Made by a program: the position numbers and the translations under genes | Source of the DNA: Haematobia irritans | Lineage: Eukaryota > Arthropoda > Insecta > Diptera > Muscidae | DNA: 64,000 nucleotides | Assembly: GCF_050003625.1 (NCBI RefSeq) | Contig: NC_134401.1 | Location: 70,040,537-70,104,536, forward strand | Direction of reading: 5' to 3' | Notes under the pieces: generated by a model | Told to the model about the DNA's origin: nothing | Database searches by the model: none | The model's input: only the letters and a program-made list of their open reading frames with translations | Shown here: in pieces, positions 21,390 to 32,917 of the stretch | How positions within the stretch are numbered: the stretch's first letter is position 1 | Layout of the letters: each line of letters begins with the position of its first letter

Positions 21390-24300
21390 ATAAAGGGACT
21401 TTTCATGACGAATGTGTGGGGACATCTGTAGATTCCGGCGATATCGTAACAGCTATTCAGAAACCCACAAACACAACACCTATTGGGGGAACTACGATGT
21501 CCAGGCCGAATATTACATTGCCATTCCATATACGACTTGAAAATTACCGAAAAGCAAGGGAAAGGATTTTTAATAGTGAAGTGACTGTTCAATCTGTATC
21601 TAGTAGAATTTTGAAGGCTAGGGAACGTTATAGATGTAGGCGAATGCATAGGCGCAATATTTCTTCGGCAACGATAAGTGAGATATCAGGTTCTGATCCG
21701 AGACCATTCAGGAAAGTTTTTGTGAATGACTATGAGGTTTTAGCTCTTTTCGATAGCGGTGCATCTGTCACTTGTTTCGGGAATAATTGTCATGATTTAG
21801 TTGAAAAACTCAATTTGACAATTATTCCAGTACACAAATGCAGTGTGGGTACGGCTAGCGGTCATCGTGTGACATGTTCGGGTAAGGTGAAGGTTGAGGT
21901 TAGTTATGAGGATCAACGCCATACGATGGAGGTGTATCTTGTTCCGAATTTAGAGAAGCAAATGTACTGCGGTGTGGATTTTTGGAAAATTTTTGGTGTC
22001 GCACCACATTTGGTCAACAGTTTTAGCGCTGTGGTCGAACCATCCGATCCAACCAGTCACATTCTTTCTCGGGAACAGGAAAGTGCTCTTGCGTATGCGA
22101 AAAGTCATTTTTTGGATCACGAAAGACACGGTTTAGGCAAAACTCATCTAGAGGAACACACAATTGATACCGGCGACGCTGTCCCTATCAAGCAACGCCA
22201 CTATCCTGTGTCACCTGCCGTCGAGTCGCTTATATATGAGGAGTTGGACCGTATGATAAGTTTAGGGGTAATAGAGCCAAGCACCAGCCCCTGGAATTCT
22301 CCAGTGACATTGGTTAGGCGCGGGGAGAAGAAACGCTTGTGTCTCGATGCCCGAAAACTAAACGAAGTCACGGTAAAGGATGCTTACCCACTCCCATATA
22401 TTGACGCACTCCTAGGGAGACTCCAAAACACGTACTTCATATCTAGCATAGATTTGAAGGACGCGTTTTGGCAGATTCCCCTGGCGAAGGATAGTCGGCC
22501 GAAAACTGCATTCACAGTACCGGGACGACCACATTATCATTTCAGAGTCATGCCGTTTGGGTTGTGCAATGCTGCCCAACGGTTATGCAGGCTGATGGAT
22601 AAGGTGATCGCCCCGGAACTGCGCAATGAAGTTTTCGTGTACCTAGATGATCTTTTGGTGGTGTCGCCTGATTTTGAGTCGCATATGCGGCTGTTACGTC
22701 GCGTTGGTGATCTTCTAACTAATGCGAACCTAACGATAAACTTGGGCAAATCCAAATTTTGTCGTAGGGAGCTACGGTACCTAGGGTACATAGTGGGAGA
22801 AGGAAAACTAAGGCCAGATCCAGGGAAGATTGACGGCATAACACAGATCCCTGTACCAAAATGTACACGCGACGTGCGTAGATTCTTAGGGCTTACGTCT
22901 TGGTTCAGAAGATTTATTAAAGACTACGCAGAGATTACTGTTCCACTTACACGTACGCTGAAGAAATCCGCCAAATTTAATTTTGATCAGGACGCGATTG
23001 AAGCTTTCAACAAGCTTAAGACGGCTCTCACGACCAGTCCAGTGTTAAGTCATCCAGTATTCGACAAACGTTTCTTCGTCCAGTGTGACGCGTCGAACTT
23101 AGGTGTCGGCGCCGTTCTCTACCAACTTGACGCGGAAGGTCTGGAACGCCCAATTGCATTCCACTCAGCACAGCTTAATAGCGCTCAGCGCAATTACAGC
23201 GTGACTGAGAGGGAATGCCTCGCTGTAGTTAGTGCAATTGGGAAGTTCAGACCGTATATCGAATTGATGCCATTCACAGTGGTGACGGACCACAGCGCGC
23301 TCAAGTGGCTTATGGGCCAGAAAGACTTGAGTGGTCGTCTCGCACGTTGGAGCCTGAAACTCCAAGGGTATCAATTCGATATACAGCACCGAAAGGGTAG
23401 CCAGAACGTGGTAGCCGATACACTGTCTAGGTTGCAATTAGATGAGGTTAATATGTTTGTACAGGAGAGGCCTATAATTGATATGAGTTCGCCGGAGTTC
23501 GGGAGCGAGGAGTATATTCAACTCCGCGAACATGTATCTCAACATCAGGATCTTTTACCCGATCTCAAGATACAAGATTCGTTCGTTTACAAAAGGACAG
23601 TTCCGACGGACGGAAATTCGGTACATGAACATTTTATTTGGAAGCTTTGGGTTCCCACTGGCCTCACACATGAATTGATAGCAAATACTCATGGGCCTAC
23701 TATAAGATCTCATTGTGGCATGGGTAAAACCATTTCGGCTCTCAGGCAATATTTTTATTGGCCCAAAATGGCGGCCCAAGTGAAAGATTACATAAATAAC
23801 TGTGCGTTATGCAAAGAGACGAAATCTCCTAACAAGATCTTAAGACCTCCTATGGGCGCAGAGACCATAACACACAGACCCTGGCAGAAGATCTATATGG
23901 ATTTTATTGGTCCCTTTCCTAGGTCTAGACAGGGCAATAGTTTCATTTTTATCGTTCTTGATCATCTCACAAAGTTTGTTGTCTTGAAGCCTATGCGCAA
24001 TGCAACATCTGCGAACGTTATCAAATTTTTGGAAAGTGAAATCTTTCATAAATTTGGCGTTCCGCAGATGGTGCATACGGATAACGGCAAGCAATTTACA
24101 TCATCCGATTTTGAGATGTTCTTGAAGCGATATGGGTGCAAACAGACTAGGAATGCTTATTATGCTCCACAGGCAAACGCGTCTGAGCGCGTGAATCGCT
24201 CAATTGTAGCTGCTGTGCGAGCATATGCGTCAGACGACCAGACGGGTTGGGACAGACATATATCTGCCGTCGAATGTGCATTAAGATCCACCATTCATAC

Positions 24301-24733
24301 CGCGACGGGATTCTCCCCATATTTTTGTCTTTTTGGTACAAATATGGTCACGCACGCTAGCGTGTACGATTTAGCTGATAAGCTAGGAGTTTTGGAGGAC
24401 GGTGAAATCGAGATCTTGCCGAAGTGTAATATCATGGAGTTAGTTAGGAAAACTGTTAAGGAAAATTTGCATAGCTCGTATGAAATGAATGCCGCTCGTT
24501 ACAATACTCGAAGCCGAGAGGTGAAATTTCTGCCTGGTCAAGAAATTCTTAGGAGGAATTTTATTTTAAGTGACGCTTCTAAGAATTTGAATGCGAAGCT
24601 TTGCAAAAAGTTCGTAAAATGTCGTGTTGTCAGGCAAATAGGCAAGAGTTTGTATGAGATTGAAGATTTAGGCGGTAGGAAAGTAGGCACCTATCATGCT
24701 AAAGATTTGCAACATATGGTTCCGATTAAATAG
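21353..24733 (+). CDS. pol: Pol polyprotein: protease, RT, RNase H, integrase
   Basis: The product has 1,126 residues from the first ATG, but it is most likely expressed by -1 shift at 21332, adding a few residues. The protease active site is ALFDSGASVTC (residues 131-141). RT has the entry block LGVIEPSTSPWNSPV, motif A SSIDLKDAFWQIP and the catalytic FVYLDDLLVV (about residue 428). RNase H begins at FVQCDASNLGVGAV. Integrase has the zinc-binding pair (SHCGMG and NNCALC), the first Asp in YMDFIGPF, the second in HTDNGKQF and the Glu in QANASERVNRS, with 34 residues between the last two. A degenerate C-terminal chromatin or DNA-binding tail follows. All catalytic residues are present and there is no break. 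Confidence 0.92.
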   Translation: MWGLTFDSDHRVDKGTFHDECVGTSVDSGDIVTAIQKPTNTTPIGGTTMSRPNITLPFHIRLENYRKARERIFNSEVTVQSVSSRILKARERYRCRRMHRRNISSATISEISGSDPRPFRKVFVNDYEVLALFDSGASVTCFGNNCHDLVEKLNLTIIPVHKCSVGTASGHRVTCSGKVKVEVSYEDQRHTMEVYLVPNLEKQMYCGVDFWKIFGVAPHLVNSFSAVVEPSDPTSHILSREQESALAYAKSHFLDHERHGLGKTHLEEHTIDTGDAVPIKQRHYPVSPAVESLIYEELDRMISLGVIEPSTSPWNSPVTLVRRGEKKRLCLDARKLNEVTVKDAYPLPYIDALLGRLQNTYFISSIDLKDAFWQIPLAKDSRPKTAFTVPGRPHYHFRVMPFGLCNAAQRLCRLMDKVIAPELRNEVFVYLDDLLVVSPDFESHMRLLRRVGDLLTNANLTINLGKSKFCRRELRYLGYIVGEGKLRPDPGKIDGITQIPVPKCTRDVRRFLGLTSWFRRFIKDYAEITVPLTRTLKKSAKFNFDQDAIEAFNKLKTALTTSPVLSHPVFDKRFFVQCDASNLGVGAVLYQLDAEGLERPIAFHSAQLNSAQRNYSVTERECLAVVSAIGKFRPYIELMPFTVVTDHSALKWLMGQKDLSGRLARWSLKLQGYQFDIQHRKGSQNVVADTLSRLQLDEVNMFVQERPIIDMSSPEFGSEEYIQLREHVSQHQDLLPDLKIQDSFVYKRTVPTDGNSVHEHFIWKLWVPTGLTHELIANTHGPTIRSHCGMGKTISALRQYFYWPKMAAQVKDYINNCALCKETKSPNKILRPPMGAETITHRPWQKIYMDFIGPFPRSRQGNSFIFIVLDHLTKFVVLKPMRNATSANVIKFLESEIFHKFGVPQMVHTDNGKQFTSSDFEMFLKRYGCKQTRNAYYAPQANASERVNRSIVAAVRAYASDDQTGWDRHISAVECALRSTIHTATGFSPYFCLFGTNMVTHASVYDLADKLGVLEDGEIEILPKCNIMELVRKTVKENLHSSYEMNAARYNTRSREVKFLPGQEILRRNFILSDASKNLNAKLCKKFVKCRVVRQIGKSLYEIEDLGGRKVGTYHAKDLQHMVPIK

Positions 24734-25844
24734 GGATTTCCAAATCTAGCCCGGCTTTCACTTATCCCAGGGTCGCAGTTCTTCCCCACATTCACTTTGT
24801 TGACGGATCATTCACAGAAAGAAATTTCACGAGAAATTTTCCAAATAAAGTTTTAATTGGGTTCGGAGGGGATATCCACAGAGAAATTTAATTGATTCAT
24901 CAAATTTTTGTTTTGAAACAAAATCAACCACGAAACTTAATAGTAGCAGCTAAGTTTTTTTTACTGGATCAATTGATTTGGAGATTGAATCAGAATTTTT
25001 TGTGTGTACATGGAAAGGAACATCAGCGAATTATTCTATACGAAAGAATAATTGAAGCTGATGATGTGATTAATCGAAAGTTTAATTGAGACAATGGACT
25101 TTAAATCGAATTAAATTAAATTATTGGAGAAAAAATGAATAAATAAATCCTTATATAATAAATTATAAGACAGTAAATTATAAAACAATAGAATATAATA
25201 CATAAATTAAAAAAGCACTAAATAAATAAAACAAAAATTAAAAAAAAAAAAAAACAACAATTATAAAAACAATATAATATAAAACATAAAATACATTACA
25301 ATAAATATAATTAAATCACATAATAAATTATAATACAATAAATTATATATAATAAATTACAATGCCATGAATATAACACTATAAATAATAATACTATAAA
25401 TAAATAGTTGCATCAATGTAAGAATTGATTGAGATGGTCACCCCAAAACCGAATAAATTTCAATGAACGGAAACGAAAACAATTTCCTTTTTTTTAATGA
25501 ATTTTTTCCTTTGTATATCCGGTGATCTGGATATAAATTCGAAGCAATTTAAATTTAGGGATTGAATCAACTAAATTTTTGTATGATTCCATTTATACCG
25601 TAATACGATGACAACTAAGACCAAATTGAACATTCCACTTAGTAGTTGCAATACTAGCCTAGAAGTTAGTAGAAATTGTTGTATACTCTATATAATTTCA
25701 AGTTAGGTCTTGCTGTCTGGATTAGGAGACAGGTATGTGAGATGACGCGAAGGTGTAACCGTTTGTGAAGTCCCATAGTGGCCATGCACGAGCTACCTTC
25801 CCCATTCAGTTATCTGCGTCAGGACTACGATAACTGATGGGGTT
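24734..25844 (+). other. Post-pol region of the young element, no env
   Basis: About 1.1 kb with no convincing frame (one 65-codon frame at 24892-25089 lacks any signal peptide or transmembrane segment). It ends at TAACTGATGGGGTT just before the 3' LTR, which offers only a short purine tract (GATGGGG) as plus-strand primer. The element therefore looks like a non-enveloped retrotransposon. Confidence 0.6.
25125..25408. repeat. AT-only degenerate ATAAATTATAA repeats
   Basis: About 280 bp composed almost wholly of A and T, with reiterated ATAAATTATAA and AATATAATA words. This may be slippage-derived. It lies between pol and the 3' LTR of the young element. Confidence 0.7.
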
Positions 25845-28633
25845 TGTAATGTTATCTCTTAATATAATAGAACAGGAGCGTACCTTCGAGGCTTCTTTGC
25901 GCACCTATTTAGTGAAAGTCGAATGGGGAAAACGGAATCTGTCAGGAAGGGGTTCAGCATAGACAGGTGGCAACACTTTCGAAACGCGCTTTCGCGAATG
26001 TCATGCTCTCCCGCTTAAGTTTTTTCATTCATTACTTGACGCTGTGAACATCAAATCGAGCTAAACGCACGATTAGTAAAACACCGGTAGCTTTAAACCC
26101 ACGCGCATTCATTTTCATAGTCTGCCGTCAGGATTGTTAATATATTTAACAATTATTGGAATAAATTTTTGTGATAGGCGATTTCTAAAGAAGTAATTCA
26201 AGGTAAGTTTTTCTTACGCCAGCAAGAATAGCGTAGAGGAGGGTAGAGAAACGAAGTTCTAAATTGCTTCGGTATTTTTCATTTTTTAGGTACTGTGTTG
26301 GTGTGTGTATTCATCTAGTGGAGGACTTCAACAGGCACTCTGGTATACTTTGGAGTAACAGTTACATCAAAAAGGGGCACAGTCCATACACGACAATGAC
26401 GGACCTTGTTTGTTTGATCCATGAAGACATTCCCCACTTTTGAATCTACTCCACTAGGCCATTAGCGACACCAGACCATTTTTGCGCCACCCCACTAATA
26501 CCAACACCAACACAGTTTACATAGCCGTTTGCGAATTTCTACTTGGGATACTTGACACCACCACGCTTTACAATACTCGTTTGTTTTTGGCAAATTTTAC
26601 AAGCGTACATACACAAAATAATCGTTTGGAAGAAGAGACGTCAATTCCTCATAAGGGTAAAAGAAATTGCATTACGGTGAGTCCAAAATTGAGCCGAGGA
26701 AAGGCTGACTAACATTTGAAGCCGTTTCCAAGTGCCACATCCAATGTGATCATTCCACGTGGGTGTGTGCACCAACATTTATAACGGTACCTGACAAAAC
26801 TAAAAGAAAAACCAAAATCACCCCCACCTCCTAATGATTGCTGCTCACCAATACCAACACTTCCAATCACCTTTACCGTAGTGTTAGAACACCCCACCTC
26901 CCAGACTATAAATTTATATGTATGAGTATATTCTAGCCATTTCTGTACGGGCATAAATAGATCGAGTTTTCAATACGTTAACTGCGAATTCACACAGAGT
27001 AATACATACTCGATTATTATATACACGGGTATTATTACATAAACGATTATTTTACTGTCGCGCTCTCTCGTGTTTGCCATGTTGCTGTGCACAAAAAAAA
27101 TAATATATTCGGCCATACGTTTAACGTTGTATAGTTAAGAGAGTCTGAGAAAATATAATTTATAATTGGGCGACTGGACAGTAAGAGAACAATTTTGTGT
27201 CTGCATTTTATACAGTTCTCTCTCTTAACTACAAACGTCTCTTAACGCAACAAAGAAAAGTGCTCAAAAGAAAGTCTTAAGTGAACAAAAATATCGATGT
27301 TATCGAGACGACAGCAAAATAATCGAAAGCTATTTATTTAACTGCTCCTCTTTTCACTTTTATTTCATTATTATTTCAAAATAAAAAAAAAAATATATTT
27401 CTGTGCATAAGTGAGAAACGGGATCACTTTTGGTAATCGAATTTCTTTATGCCCAAATATTTTATAATCATATTTTATATTTCTATATATAACATACATG
27501 CTTTCTTGATGAATGTATACTATTATTGATTTACTATTATTCTATTTTGGATTTATACAAGTTTTCTAATGGATTATACATTTTTAATGACATTTTTACC
27601 GCGTTCCCATAAGTATCTCATTGAATCATAAGGGTGTTAAGACGATCCGAATTTATATTCTTAACTTTATTTTCGTATAACTACCGTACGGGCCCTATGG
27701 CAATTGAATCAACATAAAAAGCATTAATTTAAGACGTGCTTTGGGCAAAGTTAAACTTGGGTAAATTTTCATAATTATCGTTATCGTCACAATGTGGACC
27801 CCGCATATTAGGAATCGAGCTCGAACCTAGTCAGGGAATGTTGTCCTTCCTTTGCTTATAGTTTTTATTTGGGTTAATTAAATAAAACCAAATATTTTGC
27901 CCGTTGCACAATAACATTCTATTTCATTTTCTTTGATCATTACTATATTTAAGTATTATAATTAGTAATAAGATTTTCTTTGGATTGGGGTTACAAATAA
28001 AACGATGTACATTTTGAAATTGAAATTCGTGTGAAAGACTTTAATATGAATCCGTGTTAAATTTTCTGAGGTAAGGTAGGAGGGTTATCGCCACTACATT
28101 TCAGGGGGCTGTCATAGATTCTATTGGACAGTCCAAAGGGGATCATGGTAGACATGATCCATGGGTGGGCACAATGGGAATCAACAACATCTCGATTCCC
28201 CCGCAAAATATTCCATCAATATTTCCAACGAAGAACAACGAATAGTTCCAGGTGGTACTATCAATTTTCTTTTAGTGTTGTTTTATATCGGCTTGGTAAC
28301 CAAAGAACCTACGCAGACTGAGCTTAAGTCGGAAGACAAAATCAAAGTACCACCGCCCGGTACCAACGTTGATATAACATGTGCGCGATAATCCTCTTCA
28401 CATTTTGTGCCTATATGGGATTGGAATTATTTGCTGCTTTTCTTATAAAAAGGAGTAAACAAACAAGTGTCCACTCTCGTTGGACAATATTGCCAGATGG
28501 TATGTGACACCTTATCCAACAGCCGAAGTGTGGAGATAGCAGGAAATCAGTTAAAAGAAAGGCCTATGCAATCGCAGTTGGCATAACTCCACGCACATAA
28601 AAAATGGGATTATAAACCAACAACAACATTACA
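25845..28633 (+). repeat. 3' LTR, 2,789 bp
   Basis: It has the same length as 16292-19080, and all the small frames and landmarks recur at an offset of exactly 9,553 bp. I saw no difference between the two copies in the parts compared. Followed by the target duplicate ACTT at 28634-28637. Confidence 0.9.
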
Positions 28634-28637
28634 ACTT

Positions 28638-29876
28638 TTATAGTACAAACGCTCAGCGTGTGTGTGTATACTTATGCAATTGAAGACGTTCCAGGATTTA
28701 CCGAGTTAATGAAAAATGAATATTATAAAAAATTTGATGTAAAAAACGGTAGACATAACCCCGAATGAATGACCACAATACGAAGCAACGACATCGTTTT
28801 ACCGGCAAATATTAGCCTGGTGTTGACATAATTTTTTAACCTTTTAAAAGTTATTCAGAATTGAAAGCCTTACAATTAATGTAAATGAGCGCAGCACAGA
28901 TAATGAAATTAAAAGTTTTTAATTGTTGCCAGAATATATTTTTTGCACTATTTACCTGATTTTTTTCCATTCCATAATAAGATGTTAATTTGCCTTTTGA
29001 TCAAAACTTTATTATACTCGTCATTCTAAAGAATATAGATGCTTTCAATATTTTCACACATTCCGGTGTGCTACAATTCTTTTCACTTTAACAACAACTT
29101 GTTTTTTGTGTTTTTCGCGACGCTTTTTCCAATATTAACATGAAAGGGTATACGCTAAATTCAACAAAACAAGAGGTATAGAGAAAAGTAGCACTGGAAG
29201 TATACCATACATAACAACCACCAATATTGCATTTTTGTACACAGACTAATTAACAATAAAATGTTTTCGTTTTAATTTACGCATTAGTAATGTATCTTAC
29301 TCGCACATTGTTTCATAAATATAAGCGCATTTTGGGATTATAATTTAGAGTATACAAAACCTAAACCTTAAGCAGCTGTTGCCAGACCTACAACGTTCCA
29401 GTTTTAACATGCTCAAAGTTATGCTATACATGGTCGTGTAAAAACGACAGGAATATTTAGAAAATCTGGCATTAATGGTATTCCAACGGCTTGGCACTTT
29501 GATATTCGCAATATTTGACCACGACAACTTTAGGTATTAATAGCGTAATAAATTTATCTCGATTCGCAAACTTCAATCAAGGTATAATTTCTAACCAGAA
29601 CATCACAAAAAATCACACAAGAATCAGAAGTACCGCACTGTTTTAATTTTTTATATTTCTTGTACAAAACATTTAACATTATGCTACACTAGATTTGATA
29701 TTTTTTACATATTCCGTCAGTTTTGTTTATTCTCTTGATAAATTGTTTACGGTGTTGTTAAATGAACAATTACTGGGTACCAAATGAAAAACGATGAGCG
29801 TTGCCAATCCCATGCAAAAAATTTACCCATTAGCCATTAGGTCTTAAAGTGAATTGGTTTTGCTTTTATGCGTTTT
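28638..29876. other. Intergenic sequence, no gene seen
   Basis: The stretch is AT-rich with no frame of interest (29345-29527, minus strand, is probably chance). It lies between the large LTR element and the nested MITE complex. Confidence 0.45.
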
Positions 29877-31299
29877 ATACTACGTTCGCACTAGACACGA
29901 AATCTCTTTACAAATCTCAAGTGTTGGGACTAACAAAATAACGAGATTTCGTAGATTTGAGGATTTAACAGCTGTTTGTAAATATATCAATACAAACACA
30001 AACCCGTATTTGCACACACATTCATCTACAAGGAAAATTGGGACAAGGTTGCAAAAAGCGAATTTTTAGCACTAAAACCACAGTTGCACAAGGTAGTATA
30101 GGGGATTTTGTGTCTACCCAATAAACACAGGATGAGCGTTTTTCAAATGCAACAACTTTTCAGTTTGAGGATAAATATAATTTTCAACTTAAATTCAACT
30201 TGACTTGAAATAGCTCATCTTCAATACATCTTCAAATTGTTTGCGAATAACTTCCAATTTGCCAAAATGTTGACGAAATCTTTGAAAAGGTGTTGAAGAT
30301 AATATGAGAAAACTTTGACAAAACACTACCCTAAAATGCAACGAAAAAACCATGTGGTTTGCAATACTTATTTGTGCAACGAAGTTCGTGGTCAATTGCA
30401 AGAAATTAAAAAAATGGAAAATTTTAGACAAATAACCAAATAGTTTATAAAAATAGGTAAGTGAAAATAAAAAATGAAATAAAACTATAAGGAAATCACT
30501 AAATGTATATCTCCTTGCAGAAAACTAAAATTATGGATTCTACGTTCTTGAAAACATTAAAAAGCTGACCGATGAAAAAATGGTGGACAATTAACTGGAA
30601 CTGCTTCAAATAGTTTATAATAATTGGTACGTCAATATGAAAAATTAAATCAACACTTTAGAGAAGTCACTAAATTTAAATTTCTTTGCAGAAAACTAAA
30701 ATCTTTGGATGCTACATTCTTGCAAACATTAAGAAGCTGACCAATGAAAAATGAGTGGCTTATCGACAAGAAAAAGTTTTCAGATACATTACAGGGGCAA
30801 CCAATTAAAATTGTTAAAAACAACAAATTGTTGAAATCAACAACTTCAGGATGAAAATGTGCACCACATCGTCAGTTTAATTCATATGCTATTAACAGTT
30901 TAAAATGGATATTTTGTGAATTCCTTCTGCTGGAAATCAATTCTAACACGCGGTCCAGCACGCTCCTAATTTCAAATTGCCCGCATGTTAATAAATTTTA
31001 ATGCTGTTTTATGACACCAAAAGGAAAGAAATCGAATTATCAATGCAAAAGTGTTTACTAATAATATTTAAGATATTTAAAGTTTTGTTGTTTTTTTTTC
31101 TTATTTGTTTATATGTTTAATAAGATTATTATTTATCAATTGGTATTGTAGTGTATTATGTAGTGAAGTGTATTATTATATATTTTATTTTGATGAAAAT
31201 GAATAAATTATACAAAATTCATAGAATTTTGGCTTTGACTTTTAATTTGAAGTGGGGATATCATTCATAAAAATTTAGGTTGAAAAGTATTTGCAACGA

Positions 31300-31700
31300 T
31301 GTTAATTTTGAATTTGACTCGCATCGAAAATTGTTTGACAAATTATTGAGTAGCGATGCATTTCAATTTGAGGATAACACTTGACATATTATTGCTAATG
31401 TGTTGAATTTCACTGTTGAGGGTAATGTCTGTTTTTTGTTGAGAACGCGATTTTCTCAACAACCCAATAAACACAAACGTTTGAAAAATACTAAAATTCA
31501 ATAATTTTTCAAACATTTTTTCAAAGGATTAGGGTAATATTCAAGTTGAGAAATTGTTGAGAAAATCGCGTTCTCAACAAAAAACAGACATTACCCTCAA
31601 CAGTAAAATTCAACACAATAGCAATAATTTCTCAATTGTAATCCTCAAATTGAAATGCATCGCTACTCAATAATTTCTCAAACAGTTTTCAATGTGAGAA
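31300..31700. repeat. Near-perfect internal inverted repeat
   Basis: The segment of about 31300-31460 (gagtagcgatgcatttcaat... gagaacgcgattttctcaac) is repeated in reverse at about 31550-31700 around the internal CCCAATAAACAC terminus. It looks like one element end that invaded another copy of the same end. Confidence 0.65.
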
Positions 31701-32125
31701 AAATAAAAAACTAGCATTGTTGCGAATACTTTCAAACCACAATTTGTATGAAAGTCAATCCTAGTTCCAACTGAAAGTCAATACTAAACTTCTAGGGATT
31801 TTGTAAATTTTATTATTTTTTCGTTAACAAATATAATAATCTTAAAAATAACATTAATAATATATGAAAATAATAATATTATACCAATCAAAATGTAATT
31901 ATCTTATTAAACGTATTAATAAATAAAACTATGAATACAACTTTAAATATCTTAAACATTTTTACATGTATAATTCCATTTCCTCCATAATGTTGGTGTC
32001 ATTAATATGCTGGCAATTTGAAATATTTACTATCGAGGAACTTGCTGGCTTGTGTGTTAGAATAGATTCCAGCAAGAGGAAATCACAAAATATCAAACTG
32101 ATGACGGGATGTAAATTGATGTAAT

Positions 32126-32917
32126 GCACATTTTCATCCAGAAGTTCTTGATATAGGAATTGTTGCACTTTGTTTTAATTGGTTGCACTTTGTAAGTTTT
32201 CTGAAAACTTTTCTTTGTTGTTTCCTTCATCGGTTTTTCATCGGCCAACATCTTCCAAGAATATACCATTCAATGATTTTAGTTTTCTGCAAAACAATCG
32301 AGTTTTGTGATTTCCATTATGTTTTCATTTCACTTTTTATTTTGACTTACCAACTTGTATTTCTTCCAACTGACCACGTACTTCGTGATTTCCTCAAGAA
32401 CGTTGGTGTTACAAAATTGTTGTTATTAAAATACTGGCAATTTTCAGGAACTTGATGACCAGATAATTGGAATAAATTTCCAGCAATTTCAATTCACAAA
32501 ATAACAAATTAAACCGATGATGCACATTTTCATCCAGAAGTTCTTGATATAGGAATTGTTGCACTTTGTTTTAGTTGGTTGCACTTTGTAAGTTTTCTGA
32601 AAACTTTTCTTTGTTGTTTCCTTCATCGGTTTTTCATCGGCCAACATCTTCCAAGAATATACCATTCAATGATTTTAGTTTTCTGCAAAACAATCGAGTT
32701 TTGTGATTTCCATTATGTTTTCATTTCACTTTTTATTTTGACTTACCAATTTGTATTTCTTCCAACTGACCAGGTACTTCGTGATTTCCTCAAGAACGTT
32801 GGTATTACAAAATTGTTGTTATTAAAATACTGGCAATTTTCAGGAACTTGATGGCCAGATAATTGGAATAAATTTCCAGCAATTTCAATTCACAAAATAA
32901 CAAATTAAACCGATGAT
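32126..32917. repeat. Tandem duplication, 2 x 396 bp
   Basis: Two direct units 396 bp apart are almost identical; the 90-residue frames they produce on the + strand differ at only a few positions. Read on the minus strand each unit contains a GGTAAGT donor and a TTTTGCAG acceptor about 70 nt apart followed by AAAACTAAAAT. Similar units occur at about 30450-30540 and 30630-30700 (+ strand) and near 33115-33180 (minus strand). Confidence 0.8.

Larger units (their letters stand above)
16292..28633 (+). mobile_element. Young Osvaldo/Ulysses-like Ty3/gypsy retrotransposon, 12.3 kb
   Basis: Two 2,789-bp LTRs of equal length bound the element and look identical wherever I compared them. The LTR termini are TGTAATGTT and AACATTACA. 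A perfect 4-bp duplication ACTT (16288-16291, 28634-28637) flanks it. It has a tRNA-Lys primer site, a complete gag, a complete pol in the -1 frame and no env. Very long LTRs and a tRNA-Lys primer match what I know of Ulysses and Osvaldo. Nothing in it is visibly broken, so it is the best candidate in this window for a recently active copy. Confidence 0.9.

Noticed and set aside
24892..25089. Candidate env remnant after pol in the young element
   Set aside because: It is 65 codons with no signal peptide, transmembrane helix or cleavage motif.
32183..32851. Two near-identical 90-codon frames (32183-32455, 32579-32851)
   Set aside because: They are the by-product of the 396-bp tandem duplication. 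The opposite strand carries the intron-like signals, and the peptide is hydrophobic and F/L-rich in the way T-rich DNA gives by chance.
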